DNA of 64,000 bases, from positions 1-64,000 of the forward strand of contig RDOF01000012.1 in assembly GCA_011365025.1 (NCBI GenBank), in the 5' to 3' direction. The position numbers and the translations under genes were made by a program. This document shows positions 34,255-43,054 of the stretch, in pieces. Position 1 is the first letter of the stretch, and each line of letters begins with the position of its first letter. The notes below the pieces were generated by a model, which worked only from the letters and a program-made list of their open reading frames with translations, was not told the DNA's origin and did not search any database. The DNA comes from Candidatus Thorarchaeota archaeon. GTDB lineage: Archaea; Asgardarchaeota; Thorarchaeia; Thorarchaeales; Thorarchaeaceae.

Positions 34255-36357
34255 CTACTTCCGGTATATCTCGAGACTCAATGAATGGCCACAGCTCTTA
34301 CATTTGATTGGCACCTTTGCTTTCATCTTCAGGACTTCTTCAGTCTGAAGTGAGGACCCGCAGAAAAGACAACTCCATGCCTCTATGCTATCCCCCAGCT
34401 CCTCAATGGTTGTGGGAAGCATTGAGATATCCTCACCCAAGGACTCTATTTTCAGAAACGAGCTTCGTCCGTTCCTTGGCCCCTTCACAGTGATGACAGC
34501 TGCTACCTTCTTCTTGGTGTATTTGCCCTCGGCAAAACCGCGTAGGGTTCCAATGAATTCATCACCAATGACTTGTTCATCCCTATCAACAAGATAGAAG
34601 TTCTTGGCAGGAAGAAGTTTCTCAGTCCTCTTGAATACAACCTCGGCATTCCATTCAAGTTCGTACTCCCTGTCAGAACAAGTGAAGTCTTTCATGGCGG
34701 CGTCAAGGCTCAAAGGTGTTGCCTCGAGCGGCTGCAGGAGATCACATACAGACTTGATTATATATGGCTGAACATGCTGCGTGTGGACGTTATCCATGAA
34801 ATCGATGAAAGATACCGTTGCGAGTATCTTTCCTTCAACACAGTCTTTGGTTGGAGTAAACGAGAATTGTGGAGACCTGAACCCTCCCACTTCCACGCGA
34901 GCAAGAGTCTTGGAGGACTCTCCAACCATCTCCATTGCATCCTTAGGATAGCCTACCACAGTTACTGCCACATTTGTAACGACGAATTGGGAGTTATTGG
35001 AAACCTTAACCTTGTATTCAAATCGGCCGCCAATCACCTCACACCCCCTAAGCACAGTCACGCCCTCTACCAGTTTTCGCGTAGATTCATCTATCTCTTG
35101 ACCTGCGGGCATTCCTTTTCTTGCCGGAGATAACTCAACCCCAATAGTCTCTTCATCTGCTGAGCCTGGAAGGGTTTCCGAAACGATTTCCGATCTGCCG
35201 GCCTTTGGTTTCTTGCTGGTCCTAGTGTAAAGGTCAAGACTAAGAGGTGTAGCGCAATATCTGCAGTTTAGCACCCCTTTTGCCTCAATTTGCATAACTT
35301 GGTCTGGGTTCAAACGAGCACCGCACTTTATGCAGACCCAGGAGTCAATCTTCTCAGCAATCTCATGGATTGTAGTGGGCAGCATAGCTTCATCATCACC
35401 AGACACCTCAACCTTTGCGGTGGAACTGTCGCCGTTGGCTGGTCCCGTTATGTGAATAGCAACAGCAACTCTCTTTCCGGTATACTTGCCTAGAGCATAC
35501 CCTCTTATCGTCCCAACGATATCTTTTCCCACTTCACGCTTCTCAACATCAATCAAGTAGAAATTCATGGCAGGAAGAAGTGATTCTGCTTTCTCTAAGA
35601 GCACATTTGCATTCCACTCAAGCTTCATCTCCCTGCAGCCCCCAATGAGGGCGGCAAAGGCGGATGTGAATTGCTCGGACGAAGATTCCAGAGGCCGAAG
35701 AAGATCGCACACGGACCGTATGATGTATGGCTCTACATGCAATGTGTGTAGACTGTCTCGATGGTCAATAAATGAAACAACGCAGACCACTCGCCCCTCA
35801 ACGCAGTCCTTTGAAGGCAATAGAACGAACTTATCACTAATGAATCCACCAACTTCAATACGAGGAGTGGTTCTCATTGAGTCAGTGGCAAGCTTCATGC
35901 AATCTTGGGGATATGCAACGAGATTCGAAGTCACATTGGTGATTACAAAGTCACTGGCGTTCTTAATAGTGACATCATAAACGAACCTGTTTCCCATTAC
36001 GTCGCAGTTACCGAAGGCAAAAATCTTGTCCTGCCCTTGCTGGCGCACCCATTCGGACTCGGAAACTCCAAGTTTCCTTTTTCGGACCCTAAGCCAAGCA
36101 GCACGACTCTCAAATGACCTCTGGTCATCAAGCTTCCAAAGGTCATCCTGAGTGTGTGTAAGATTATTTGCATCTATAATCTCCTGAGCTTGCTTCAAAA
36201 GCTCCTTGGCTTGATAGTTGTCATGGAAGACTGTATTTGTTGCCTCGCCTTGGTCCCATTCCTCATCAGACCCAATAGCCACCATCTTTAGCTTGATGAC
36301 ACGGTCGGTTATATCGACTATTAGTGACCTGAACCTATCAATAGGCGAGTCCGTCAT
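34255..36357 (-). CDS. Protein with two appendage-like beta-sandwich/Zn-ribbon modules
   Basis: The 700-residue soluble protein consists of an N-terminal helical region (1-~105) and two copies of a ~270-residue module (about 111-380 and 429-700). Each module has three parts. First is a beta-sandwich with motif VTNV, EVGGF and TPTKDCVEGK. Next is an alpha/beta part with EWNA, LLPA(K)NFYL and GxLRGxAxGKYTxK. Last is a Zn ribbon (CIKCG...CRYC; CLFCG...CKSC). The third copy is in the upstream gene, whose stop it overlaps as ATGA. The two proteins are therefore made together. The fold order resembles adaptor/coatomer appendages, but I propose this only as a hypothesis. Confidence 0.75.
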   Translation of the reverse strand: MTDSPIDRFRSLIVDITDRVIKLKMVAIGSDEEWDQGEATNTVFHDNYQAKELLKQAQEIIDANNLTHTQDDLWKLDDQRSFESRAAWLRVRKRKLGVSESEWVRQQGQDKIFAFGNCDVMGNRFVYDVTIKNASDFVITNVTSNLVAYPQDCMKLATDSMRTTPRIEVGGFISDKFVLLPSKDCVEGRVVCVVSFIDHRDSLHTLHVEPYIIRSVCDLLRPLESSSEQFTSAFAALIGGCREMKLEWNANVLLEKAESLLPAMNFYLIDVEKREVGKDIVGTIRGYALGKYTGKRVAVAIHITGPANGDSSTAKVEVSGDDEAMLPTTIHEIAEKIDSWVCIKCGARLNPDQVMQIEAKGVLNCRYCATPLSLDLYTRTSKKPKAGRSEIVSETLPGSADEETIGVELSPARKGMPAGQEIDESTRKLVEGVTVLRGCEVIGGRFEYKVKVSNNSQFVVTNVAVTVVGYPKDAMEMVGESSKTLARVEVGGFRSPQFSFTPTKDCVEGKILATVSFIDFMDNVHTQHVQPYIIKSVCDLLQPLEATPLSLDAAMKDFTCSDREYELEWNAEVVFKRTEKLLPAKNFYLVDRDEQVIGDEFIGTLRGFAEGKYTKKKVAAVITVKGPRNGRSSFLKIESLGEDISMLPTTIEELGDSIEAWSCLFCGSSLQTEEVLKMKAKVPIKCKSCGHSLSLEIYRK

Positions 36358-39185
36358 TTCTCCTCACCACGCAATGAGTATTGAGCCTTGATCAAATCAC
36401 TGAAACAGAAACTGCATTGAGTAGGGGCGCCGGAGTTGATGAGAGTCACCTGCTCTGGTTCAAGTGGAGCACCACACGACATGCATATCCAGGAGTCAAT
36501 ACCCTCAGCCAATTCCTCAATGGTAGTTGGCAACATAGCAATATCATCACCCAGAACATCAATTTTCACATGAGCTTGCGTTCCCTCAGCCGCCCCAGTA
36601 ATTGAGATTATTGTGGCTACTCGCTTTCCTGTGTATTTCCCTTGAGCAACGCCTCGAATTGTACCTACATATTGTCCCGCGGCTATATGCTCTTCTGAAT
36701 CAGTTCCGTAGAAGTTCTTTGCGGCAAGCAGACGCTTAGTCTTTGAAAAAAGTACCTGAGGATTCCACTCCACAGTCTGCTCGTCAGAGGTTGAGCTCAT
36801 TCCATCCAATACCAAGTCAAGTTGCTGCTCATCTAGTGTAAGAGGTTTCAATAAGTCACATACAGACCTAATGGTATAGGGTCGAACATCAATCGTTTGA
36901 ACTTGGTCCTTATAGTCAAGATAGGAAACAGTCGCGACTACATTTCCCTCAACACAATCCTTGGTTGGAGTAAAGAGGAATTGTGGAGACCTGAAACCTC
37001 CGACTTCAATACGACTAATGGTCTTGGATTTTTCTCCAGCAATCTCCAAGCAGTCATCGGGATATGCTACGATAGAAACGGTGACGTTTGTGATTACGGA
37101 TCCACTCTTGTTCATCACCTTGGGTTTGAATTCAAAGGTACCACCAATTATTTCGCAACCCCTTACGACCTCTACTTTTCCATCACTTGGAAGAAGCATG
37201 TGAGTGGTGGTTCGGGCACCAGCCGGTACAAAACTTTCAGCCTCGGCAATTGTTTGCCGGTAGATTTCCTGAAGCCGTGACTCCAAATCATCTATAGTTG
37301 AAAGCTCATCTGATGAATCGGGATTCGCTATCCCGCGTAGTCCGACCAGAGCCTTTACAGCATTCTGCTGCTCTTGGTCTGCAATTTGCACAAGCTCTTC
37401 ATAGAAGAACGCCGGGCGATCCTCAAAGAGGTCATCGATTCGCTTGATAGAAGCCTTGGCCGTATTTACTAATCGCATCCACTTATCGCTTCGCCGACGC
37501 TCGGACCTTTTAGAATAGGTTGAACGGATTGTCCTAACCAAAGTAGTAATGAAGGTCCTCCCTGTCGCCAGAGCGATTATTGCCGAAATGCTGATTATTA
37601 GTGGAGCCAGATTCCTATAGTATGATTCAGTGAAAGCGAAGGCAATCATGAAGAGCGAACTAAAGAATAGTATTGTACTTATGGACCCACGATGAACTCC
37701 GTAGTACTCCTGTACCCATCCTATGAAATCGAGAAGGTAATTACGCGTCCCTCTGTAGGCAAAGAGCATCAAGGAAAACCAGCAAAGCTGAATAACGAAA
37801 CCTGGCATCCCGAATACTGCCCATGCAGGCATTATGAAGAAAATATAGTACGCGTTGATGAGCACGGTGAGTGTCAAGCCCAGCATGAATCTCCATTTCC
37901 CAAGGTCCTCCTTCTTTGGCTCAAGAGAGGCAATGGCAATGGCAGACAATAAAATAGGAGCGCCGAGGACAACCAGTGCAACAAAGATTTGAAGCGGATT
38001 CATAAACATGTAGAAGCCAATTGGCTGGCCCTCGAAGATGGGGAAGAATGACAAGCTTATGCCGGCGCACAGGATGAGAAAGCCCACGGTTTCTAGATCT
38101 GACCAAAACTTCACCGGATTTTGCAGATAACCCAAAGATGAGCGGAGTTTCGGTTCTGCCATTTCCTGGGTAGTTACCTTCAACTCGCTCTGTTCCCCAC
38201 TAGCGCCCGGCCAAAGCCTATTCCTTATATCATCAAGCAGAGGAGCTAAGCCAATTACTGAAAGAACCAAGAGGAACATTGGCATGTTAACATAAGGACT
38301 AAGAATGTATAGTGTAAGCATCCACAAAAAGAAAGGCAGGTAAGAAGCAATCGTAAGGATGTATGCAACATATAGAAGCTGAGGAACCCTATGTTCAAGA
38401 ATGTAAGGGCGAATCAGCGGATATGTAATGAATACAAAAATCAGAACCTCGGCTAGTGGAAGAAGTGCATCGGCAAGAATGCTTCGAAGCATTGGATTGC
38501 TCATCCAGTACATATCATTGTAGGTAAAAACAGCCAAGTAGATATTAAGAGCAACAAGCATAGTAAGAACATAACCACCAAGGAAAGCATCTCGTTTCAT
38601 CATTCTCGATCTAGTTCTGTGAAAGCCGTAGGCAATTACAGTAATATTCGTAGCAGGCAGGAGAAGAAACAGAGAGATTTCCGAACCAGGCATATAGTAA
38701 GGATACAGAAAAACTGCAATCTGTGTCCAGATGCCATATATCAAAAGCAATCCAGCCAGGATATCGGGTGCCCGTCCCCCCCTTATTCGGAAGCTGTTCC
38801 GAATGTCACGATTTACTGCAATGAGACCAATCCAACAAACAGCAAGGAGAATATAGATGCCGCCTTGTGTCGCTAGCGGCGTAGTCAGGACTAGGAAAAT
38901 CCAGAAGACTTGTACCAGTAGAACGACGCAAATAGAGGGTTCGCTAGAAGTGAAACGCGTCCACGTTTCCTCATCGCCTGTCAAGTAGATAAGTCCAAGC
39001 AAAAAAGGTCCACAGAAAACTACTCCATAGAGGCTGAGAAGAAAGACTGGAACAATCAGTTGCAGAATGCCAAGGCCAGGGAGATAAGGAACTGGCGCCG
39101 TATATTGGAGGAATATAATAATCGTCGTTAACGTGAGCATGAATGCCAGAATAGCAGTAGCTATTTGCTCAACCCGTTTTCGCAC
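36354..39185 (-). CDS. Polytopic membrane protein carrying one appendage-like/Zn-ribbon module
   Basis: The 943-residue protein starts at GTG with GGAGG upstream. Its first ~560 residues hold roughly sixteen membrane helices. A basic segment and a helical linker (residues ~575-660) follow. Residues 670-943 are one copy of the module seen twice in the next gene: GCEIIGGTFEF, EVGGFRSPQF, EWNPQV, YVGTIRGVAQGKYTGK, and a Zn ribbon with C901, C904, C924 and C927. The module should face the cytoplasm, next to its soluble two-module partner. The membrane part has no recognised transporter motif. Confidence 0.75.
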   Translation of the reverse strand: MRKRVEQIATAILAFMLTLTTIIIFLQYTAPVPYLPGLGILQLIVPVFLLSLYGVVFCGPFLLGLIYLTGDEETWTRFTSSEPSICVVLLVQVFWIFLVLTTPLATQGGIYILLAVCWIGLIAVNRDIRNSFRIRGGRAPDILAGLLLIYGIWTQIAVFLYPYYMPGSEISLFLLLPATNITVIAYGFHRTRSRMMKRDAFLGGYVLTMLVALNIYLAVFTYNDMYWMSNPMLRSILADALLPLAEVLIFVFITYPLIRPYILEHRVPQLLYVAYILTIASYLPFFLWMLTLYILSPYVNMPMFLLVLSVIGLAPLLDDIRNRLWPGASGEQSELKVTTQEMAEPKLRSSLGYLQNPVKFWSDLETVGFLILCAGISLSFFPIFEGQPIGFYMFMNPLQIFVALVVLGAPILLSAIAIASLEPKKEDLGKWRFMLGLTLTVLINAYYIFFIMPAWAVFGMPGFVIQLCWFSLMLFAYRGTRNYLLDFIGWVQEYYGVHRGSISTILFFSSLFMIAFAFTESYYRNLAPLIISISAIIALATGRTFITTLVRTIRSTYSKRSERRRSDKWMRLVNTAKASIKRIDDLFEDRPAFFYEELVQIADQEQQNAVKALVGLRGIANPDSSDELSTIDDLESRLQEIYRQTIAEAESFVPAGARTTTHMLLPSDGKVEVVRGCEIIGGTFEFKPKVMNKSGSVITNVTVSIVAYPDDCLEIAGEKSKTISRIEVGGFRSPQFLFTPTKDCVEGNVVATVSYLDYKDQVQTIDVRPYTIRSVCDLLKPLTLDEQQLDLVLDGMSSTSDEQTVEWNPQVLFSKTKRLLAAKNFYGTDSEEHIAAGQYVGTIRGVAQGKYTGKRVATIISITGAAEGTQAHVKIDVLGDDIAMLPTTIEELAEGIDSWICMSCGAPLEPEQVTLINSGAPTQCSFCFSDLIKAQYSLRGEEK

Positions 39186-39313
39186 TGTAACACGCCTCCA
39201 GAATTCTCACAGTTGAAGGCTTCATATACCTTTCCAGTAGCTCCATTAATGAATAGCACTGGCCATGAGTGCATGGGCGGATTAAAATTGCCGACTATGC
39301 CCCAATCAACAAA

Positions 39314-39359
39314 TCTTATAACTCGGAATGCAACGCTCTAAATGTTAGAGAACTCTAAC
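39314..39359 (+). promoter_or_regulatory. feo promoter with three alternating half-sites
   Basis: A TATA-like TCTTATAAC (39314-39322) is followed at the expected transcription start by CTCTAA (39336-39341), TTAGAG (39345-39350) and CTCTAA (39353-39358). The last two form GTTAGAG-AA-CTCTAAC. The layout suits repression by a dimeric iron-responsive regulator (DtxR type). The regulator is not in the window. Confidence 0.6.
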
Positions 39360-39394
39360 TTTACCCCTATTTTCTGACTCCCGGAGATTGAAAA

Positions 39395-39778
39395 ATGGAT
39401 ACGGAGGCGACTAAGGCCCAGCCTGTTCAGCTGAACAATGTTAGACCGGGTACTAGATGTCGTTTGGTAGGAATCTTGGGGGTCGGACCCAGCAGGCACA
39501 TCGGTCGTAGAATGGGACGAAGGCATCGTATGAAGGGACGGGGCCGCAGACGGCACTCCCCCGATATCGACTGCCCTTTTTGGGCTCTGCACGATGGTCC
39601 AGATCGGTCGCTCATGAGGAGACTAATGGATTTGGGCATAACAAGGGGGTGCACCTTCACTGTTGTTCAGGGCGGAGGTTCTGGGCCAACACTCATTGAA
39701 GTTCGCGGAACACGGATTGCCCTAGGACACAGACTGGCCTGCAGAATTCTTGTGGAAGAGGTGGCAGCAAATGGTTAG
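39395..39778 (+). CDS. feoA: FeoA-like protein with basic insertion
   Basis: The 127-residue protein has the SH3-like FeoA fold in its C-terminal part (MRRLMDLGITRGCTFTVVQG, then IEVRGTRIALGHRLACRILV). FeoA assists the FeoB iron(II) transporter. Between residues ~33 and 62 it has an Arg/His-rich insertion (GRRMGRRHRMKGRGRRRH) that normal FeoA proteins (~75 residues) lack. GGAG stands eight bases before the ATG. The stop overlaps the start of the FeoB GTPase gene by eight bases. Confidence 0.88.
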   Translation: MDTEATKAQPVQLNNVRPGTRCRLVGILGVGPSRHIGRRMGRRHRMKGRGRRRHSPDIDCPFWALHDGPDRSLMRRLMDLGITRGCTFTVVQGGGSGPTLIEVRGTRIALGHRLACRILVEEVAANG

Positions 39779-40592
39779 AATACGGGTCGCACTTATTGGC
39801 AACCCAAACGTTGGCAAGTCTGTCATCTTCAATAACCTCACTGGCTTAAGGCAGCATGTTGGCAATTGGCCCGGGAAAACTGTGGAGGTCAAAGAGGGAT
39901 ACTATGAGTACAGCGGATTTGATTTTGAAGTAATAGACCTGCCAGGAGTTTACAGTCTTAGTGCAATCTCCGAGGACGAAGTCGTTGCGAGAGATTATCT
40001 CATTGATCATCGTCCCGATGTTGTGGTTGATATTATTAATGCATCACAACTGGAGAGAAACTTGTACCTTACACTGCTTCTCATAGAAATGCAGCTGAAC
40101 CTTGTAGTGGTTCTGAACATGAGTGATGTCGTTGAAGCCCGAGGGGACCATATTGACTATGACGCGCTCTCCAGACATCTAGGAGCGCCGGTCGCGGTGA
40201 CGACTGCAACGCGAAAGGAGGGCATGAATGAGCTTCGAGATGCAATCCTCCGAGCAGCTCCAGAAGACCTAGTAAAGGCGCATGCTGACGTTGCGGGTCA
40301 TGAGCCTACACATCCTGTTGGTGAGCCCAACGGAAATGACCATCTTCACTACCATCCAAGGCATCATCATCATGGCGAGTACGAGCGAATCCCCCCTCCG
40401 TCGATTCGGTATGACCCAGAGATAGAAATGAAGCTCAAACAAATCGTCATGATAATGAGCGAGGAAAAGGAGCTACTGGACCGATTTCCTCCCCGGTGGC
40501 TAGCTCTCAGAATTCTTGAGCGTGATGATCAAATCCTTCTGATGATACAGAACCCTGCTGTTAGAGAGAGAGTTCTGGAGGTGACGCTTTGA
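39771..40592 (+). CDS. feoB: FeoB GTPase half (split FeoB)
   Basis: From ATG 39771 the product is 273 residues and equals the cytosolic part of FeoB. G1 is GNPNVGKS (10-17), G3 is DLPG (56-59) and G4 is NMSD (116-119); a helical FeoB spacer follows to the C-terminus. A His-rich loop (HLHYHPRHHHH, residues 191-201) could bind metal. In other organisms this part continues into the membrane permease, but here a TGA ends it in the linker. The permease follows in another frame by a TTGA overlap. Confidence 0.92.
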   Translation: MVRIRVALIGNPNVGKSVIFNNLTGLRQHVGNWPGKTVEVKEGYYEYSGFDFEVIDLPGVYSLSAISEDEVVARDYLIDHRPDVVVDIINASQLERNLYLTLLLIEMQLNLVVVLNMSDVVEARGDHIDYDALSRHLGAPVAVTTATRKEGMNELRDAILRAAPEDLVKAHADVAGHEPTHPVGEPNGNDHLHYHPRHHHHGEYERIPPPSIRYDPEIEMKLKQIVMIMSEEKELLDRFPPRWLALRILERDDQILLMIQNPAVRERVLEVTL

Positions 40593-41914
40593 GTCAGCGG
40601 GAGAATCTGAATCTGCAAGATGAGGAGGCAGATGAAGAAGAGGGAGTAGACCCTCAAATCATCTTGGCTGATGAGCGTTATGAGATCATCGGGAAGATAC
40701 TTTGCGAAGTTTATCAGCCAGGGGAAGAGAAGTGGAGTCTGAGCGACCTCTTGGATAGTGTTTTCCTTCACAGGTATTTGGGACTTCCCATCTTTCTGGT
40801 TATAATCTGGGCAATGTTCCATTTCACCTTTGGCGCGTCTCTTGTATTCATGGAGATGATAGAGAGTTTCTTCGCTTGGCTTGGGTCCTACACCTCTCAA
40901 ATTCCAGTCCCGTGGCTAGCCTCGCTGCTCACTGACGGGATCATTGGGGGAGTAGGGTTCATCCTCGTATTTTTGCCGCCAATACTCTTCATGTACTTGG
41001 CCATCTCTATCCTTGAGGATTCAGGGTATCTTGCGCGAGCCGCTTTTGTCATGGATAGGCTAATGGTCAGGATAGGACTTCATGGCAGGTCATTCATTCC
41101 AATGCTACTAGGTTTTGGCTGTAGTGTACCAGCAATTATGGCTGCAAGAACCGTAGATGGAGAGTCAAATCGACTAACCACAATTCTTGTTAGTCCACTT
41201 ATGTCGTGTGCAGCACGACTTCCTGTATATGTGCTGATTGCCGGGGTGTTCTTTCCTGATTTTGCAGGGACCATGGTATTCCTGATGTACATCCTCGGAA
41301 TCATCATGGCAGTGCTAATGGCCTTGGTCTTTAAGCGAACGCTGTTTCAGGAAGAGTCGTCACCGCTTATAATGGAACTACCAACCTATCAGATGCCCAC
41401 ACTTCATGGATCCTTAAGACATGCATGGGAGAGAGGCTTCTTGTTCATGCGGAAGGCAGGGACATACCTTCTGGTGGGTGCAATGCTGCTATGGGTCCTT
41501 GCTAACACGGGGCCGGCGGGCTTTGGGGTTTCAGTGGATGCTTCTTTTGTCGCAATCATCGGCAGGCTAGGAGAACCGCTATTCTCAGTTCATGGATTTC
41601 CGTGGCAAATAGTGACAGCTCTGATTTTCGGACTTCTGGCAAAGGAAGTCGTTGTTGAGTCCCTAGGCATAATTTTCTCAGCGCAGGGCGATGTAGCTAT
41701 TGGTAGTGCACTTTTGTCAGCCTTGTCTCCACTCTCTGCGTTTGCCCTCATGGTTTTTGTTCTTCTCTACACTCCCTGTATCGCAACCGTGGCCACTATA
41801 CGAAGTGAAACCGGGTCATGGAAATGGGCAGGAGTTTCGGTGGCTTATCAGGTAACCCTTGCCTTTGTAGTATCACTTGTCATTGTTCTTGTGGGAGGGC
41901 TTTTCATTGGATAG
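40589..41914 (+). CDS. feoB: FeoB permease half (split FeoB)
   Basis: The 441-residue protein starts at a TTG that overlaps the stop of the GTPase half. A short acidic tail (LQDEEADEEEGVD) leads into the standard FeoB linker (ILADERYEIIGKI). The two Gate motifs follow with their conserved Cys residues (LLGFGCSVPAIMAARTVD and VLLYTPCIATVATIRSETGS) and SPLMSCAARLPVY. About eight to ten membrane helices are present. It transports Fe(II), driven or gated by the GTPase partner. Everything needed for function is present across the two chains. Confidence 0.93.
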   Translation: MSQRENLNLQDEEADEEEGVDPQIILADERYEIIGKILCEVYQPGEEKWSLSDLLDSVFLHRYLGLPIFLVIIWAMFHFTFGASLVFMEMIESFFAWLGSYTSQIPVPWLASLLTDGIIGGVGFILVFLPPILFMYLAISILEDSGYLARAAFVMDRLMVRIGLHGRSFIPMLLGFGCSVPAIMAARTVDGESNRLTTILVSPLMSCAARLPVYVLIAGVFFPDFAGTMVFLMYILGIIMAVLMALVFKRTLFQEESSPLIMELPTYQMPTLHGSLRHAWERGFLFMRKAGTYLLVGAMLLWVLANTGPAGFGVSVDASFVAIIGRLGEPLFSVHGFPWQIVTALIFGLLAKEVVVESLGIIFSAQGDVAIGSALLSALSPLSAFALMVFVLLYTPCIATVATIRSETGSWKWAGVSVAYQVTLAFVVSLVIVLVGGLFIG

Positions 41915-41929
41915 GAGGTTGGCATAAGG

Positions 41930-42391
41930 ATGAACAAGAAGCGTAGTTTCATGGGAGGAGCCATCTCCGCCCTCGCTATTGGCGTGATATACTTGGGAAT
42001 AGGGCTCCTTTGGCTAACAGCTTCTCTAGGATTCATTCCACTGCCATTTCCTGGCGGATTGGACGCTATCAGCGCTATTGCGCTTTGTGTTAATGCGATA
42101 GTTTTCCTTTCTGGATTCCGTCCTCTGTCCAGAGGAGAACGAGAAGGATTCGCATTTATTGCTGTAGGTATTGTTCTGGCCATGGTTCTTTTCGTCCTTC
42201 AGCTATTCATAATGGCGACCAACTTTCTGGGTTGGACGTTGGGCTTTCAGGATTGGGCTGATTGGAATATTCTCACAGATATCACACCGAATGTCTGGCT
42301 CTTTCTTGTAATTCTCGTCATCGCAGCATTTGCCCATAGGTTTCTTGATAGTCCCTGGATCTTCAACGTGGGGGGTTTGTCCTATGCTTAA
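41930..42391 (+). CDS. Membrane protein of the feo operon
   Basis: The 153-residue protein has four membrane helices (ALAIGVIYLGIGLLWLTASL; ISAIALCVNAIVFLSGF; EGFAFIAVGIVLAMVLFVLQ; TPNVWLFLVILVIAAFAH). TAGGAGG lies upstream of its ATG, 15 bases after the FeoB permease. No family is recognised. Its place between feoB and feoC suggests it assists Fe(II) uptake. Confidence 0.75.
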   Translation: MNKKRSFMGGAISALAIGVIYLGIGLLWLTASLGFIPLPFPGGLDAISAIALCVNAIVFLSGFRPLSRGEREGFAFIAVGIVLAMVLFVLQLFIMATNFLGWTLGFQDWADWNILTDITPNVWLFLVILVIAAFAHRFLDSPWIFNVGGLSYA

Positions 42392-42650
42392 GCGAGTCCT
42401 GCAGGTCATCATCAAAGGTGAAATGATGAACGCTGCCGAAATAGCAAGGGCCATCGGCGTGAGACCTGAAACACTTGAGGACATGATCAAATTGCTTCTC
42501 AATCGAGGATTCTTAAGAACAGAGAATTGCGCCTCAGCAGAAATGACTCTTTGCGCAGCTTGCCCCTCGCATGCAGCATGCGCGTCGGGGGTTCACTCAG
42601 GACGAGCTTACTATGTGACTGAAAAGGGAAGAAGATATGCTGAGTCCTAA
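42384..42650 (+). CDS. feoC: FeoC-like winged-helix protein with a Cys cluster
   Basis: The 88-residue protein begins at ATG 42384, overlapping the preceding stop by eight bases. It has a short winged helix (MNAAEIARAIGVRPETLEDM, then LLNRGFLRTE) followed by a Cys-rich loop (CASAEMTLCAACPSHAACAS). In FeoC the loop holds an iron-sulfur cluster that may sense oxygen or iron. FeoC binds FeoB or regulates the operon. The small size and place at the operon end fit. Confidence 0.82.
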   Translation: MLKRVLQVIIKGEMMNAAEIARAIGVRPETLEDMIKLLLNRGFLRTENCASAEMTLCAACPSHAACASGVHSGRAYYVTEKGRRYAES

Positions 42651-43054
42651 GCATACTACAATATGTTTTCTTTGGACCATCTTCTCTTGATAGCTCGATT
42701 GCTCTCGGAAGGGTCGTTGCCATACGTATGTATGAGGATAGTATGTTTTTCCGAAAAATTGGGTAAGGATGACACCGTATTACGAGAAAAAGGAGGTGAC
42801 GCAATACTTAAATCAAAAACATACATACGTCTTGATAGCCGCGTGAAAGTGTATAGATAGTAGACTAGCTATATAAACTTTCGAAAGACTTATAAGGCTA
42901 GATGAGCCTATATAAACTTAAGGGTCTAGCCGAGCAGGATTGAACAACTTCTGATCGCACATAAGCGCCACAATCAACGAGGAGTCCACCCTCAATAACA
43001 TCATACACTACCTTATACTGTTCAGTCACTTCTAAGCTAGAGGAGAGGTTCATC
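42651..43054. other. Regulatory intergenic region before the TFB genes
   Basis: These 404 bases hold no convincing gene. They contain an 11-bp inverted repeat, ACGTATGTATG (42724-42734) and CATACATACGT (42820-42830). They also hold two copies of TATATAAACTT (42870-42880 and 42909-42919). The second copy is enclosed by GGCTAGA (42896-42902) and TCTAGCC (42925-42931). AGAGGAGAGG precedes the first TFB start. Confidence 0.5.
42870..42931 (+). promoter_or_regulatory. Twin TATA elements, one inside an inverted repeat (TFB1 promoter)
   Basis: The 11-base TATATAAACTT is repeated 39 bases apart. The second copy sits inside 7-bp inverted repeat arms, GGCTAGA and TCTAGCC. If it is used, the leader of the first TFB mRNA is ~110 bases. 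Confidence 0.5.

Noticed and set aside
40580..40595. Programmed -1 frameshift joining the two FeoB halves at CTTTGA
   Set aside because: The site is not a canonical slippery sequence and the tRNA re-pairing would be poor; stop-start overlap TTGA explains it better.
42663..42860. 65-codon plus-strand frame between feoC and the first TFB
   Set aside because: It has no ribosome-binding site, covers an inverted repeat and has a composition unlike a protein; taken as regulatory sequence.
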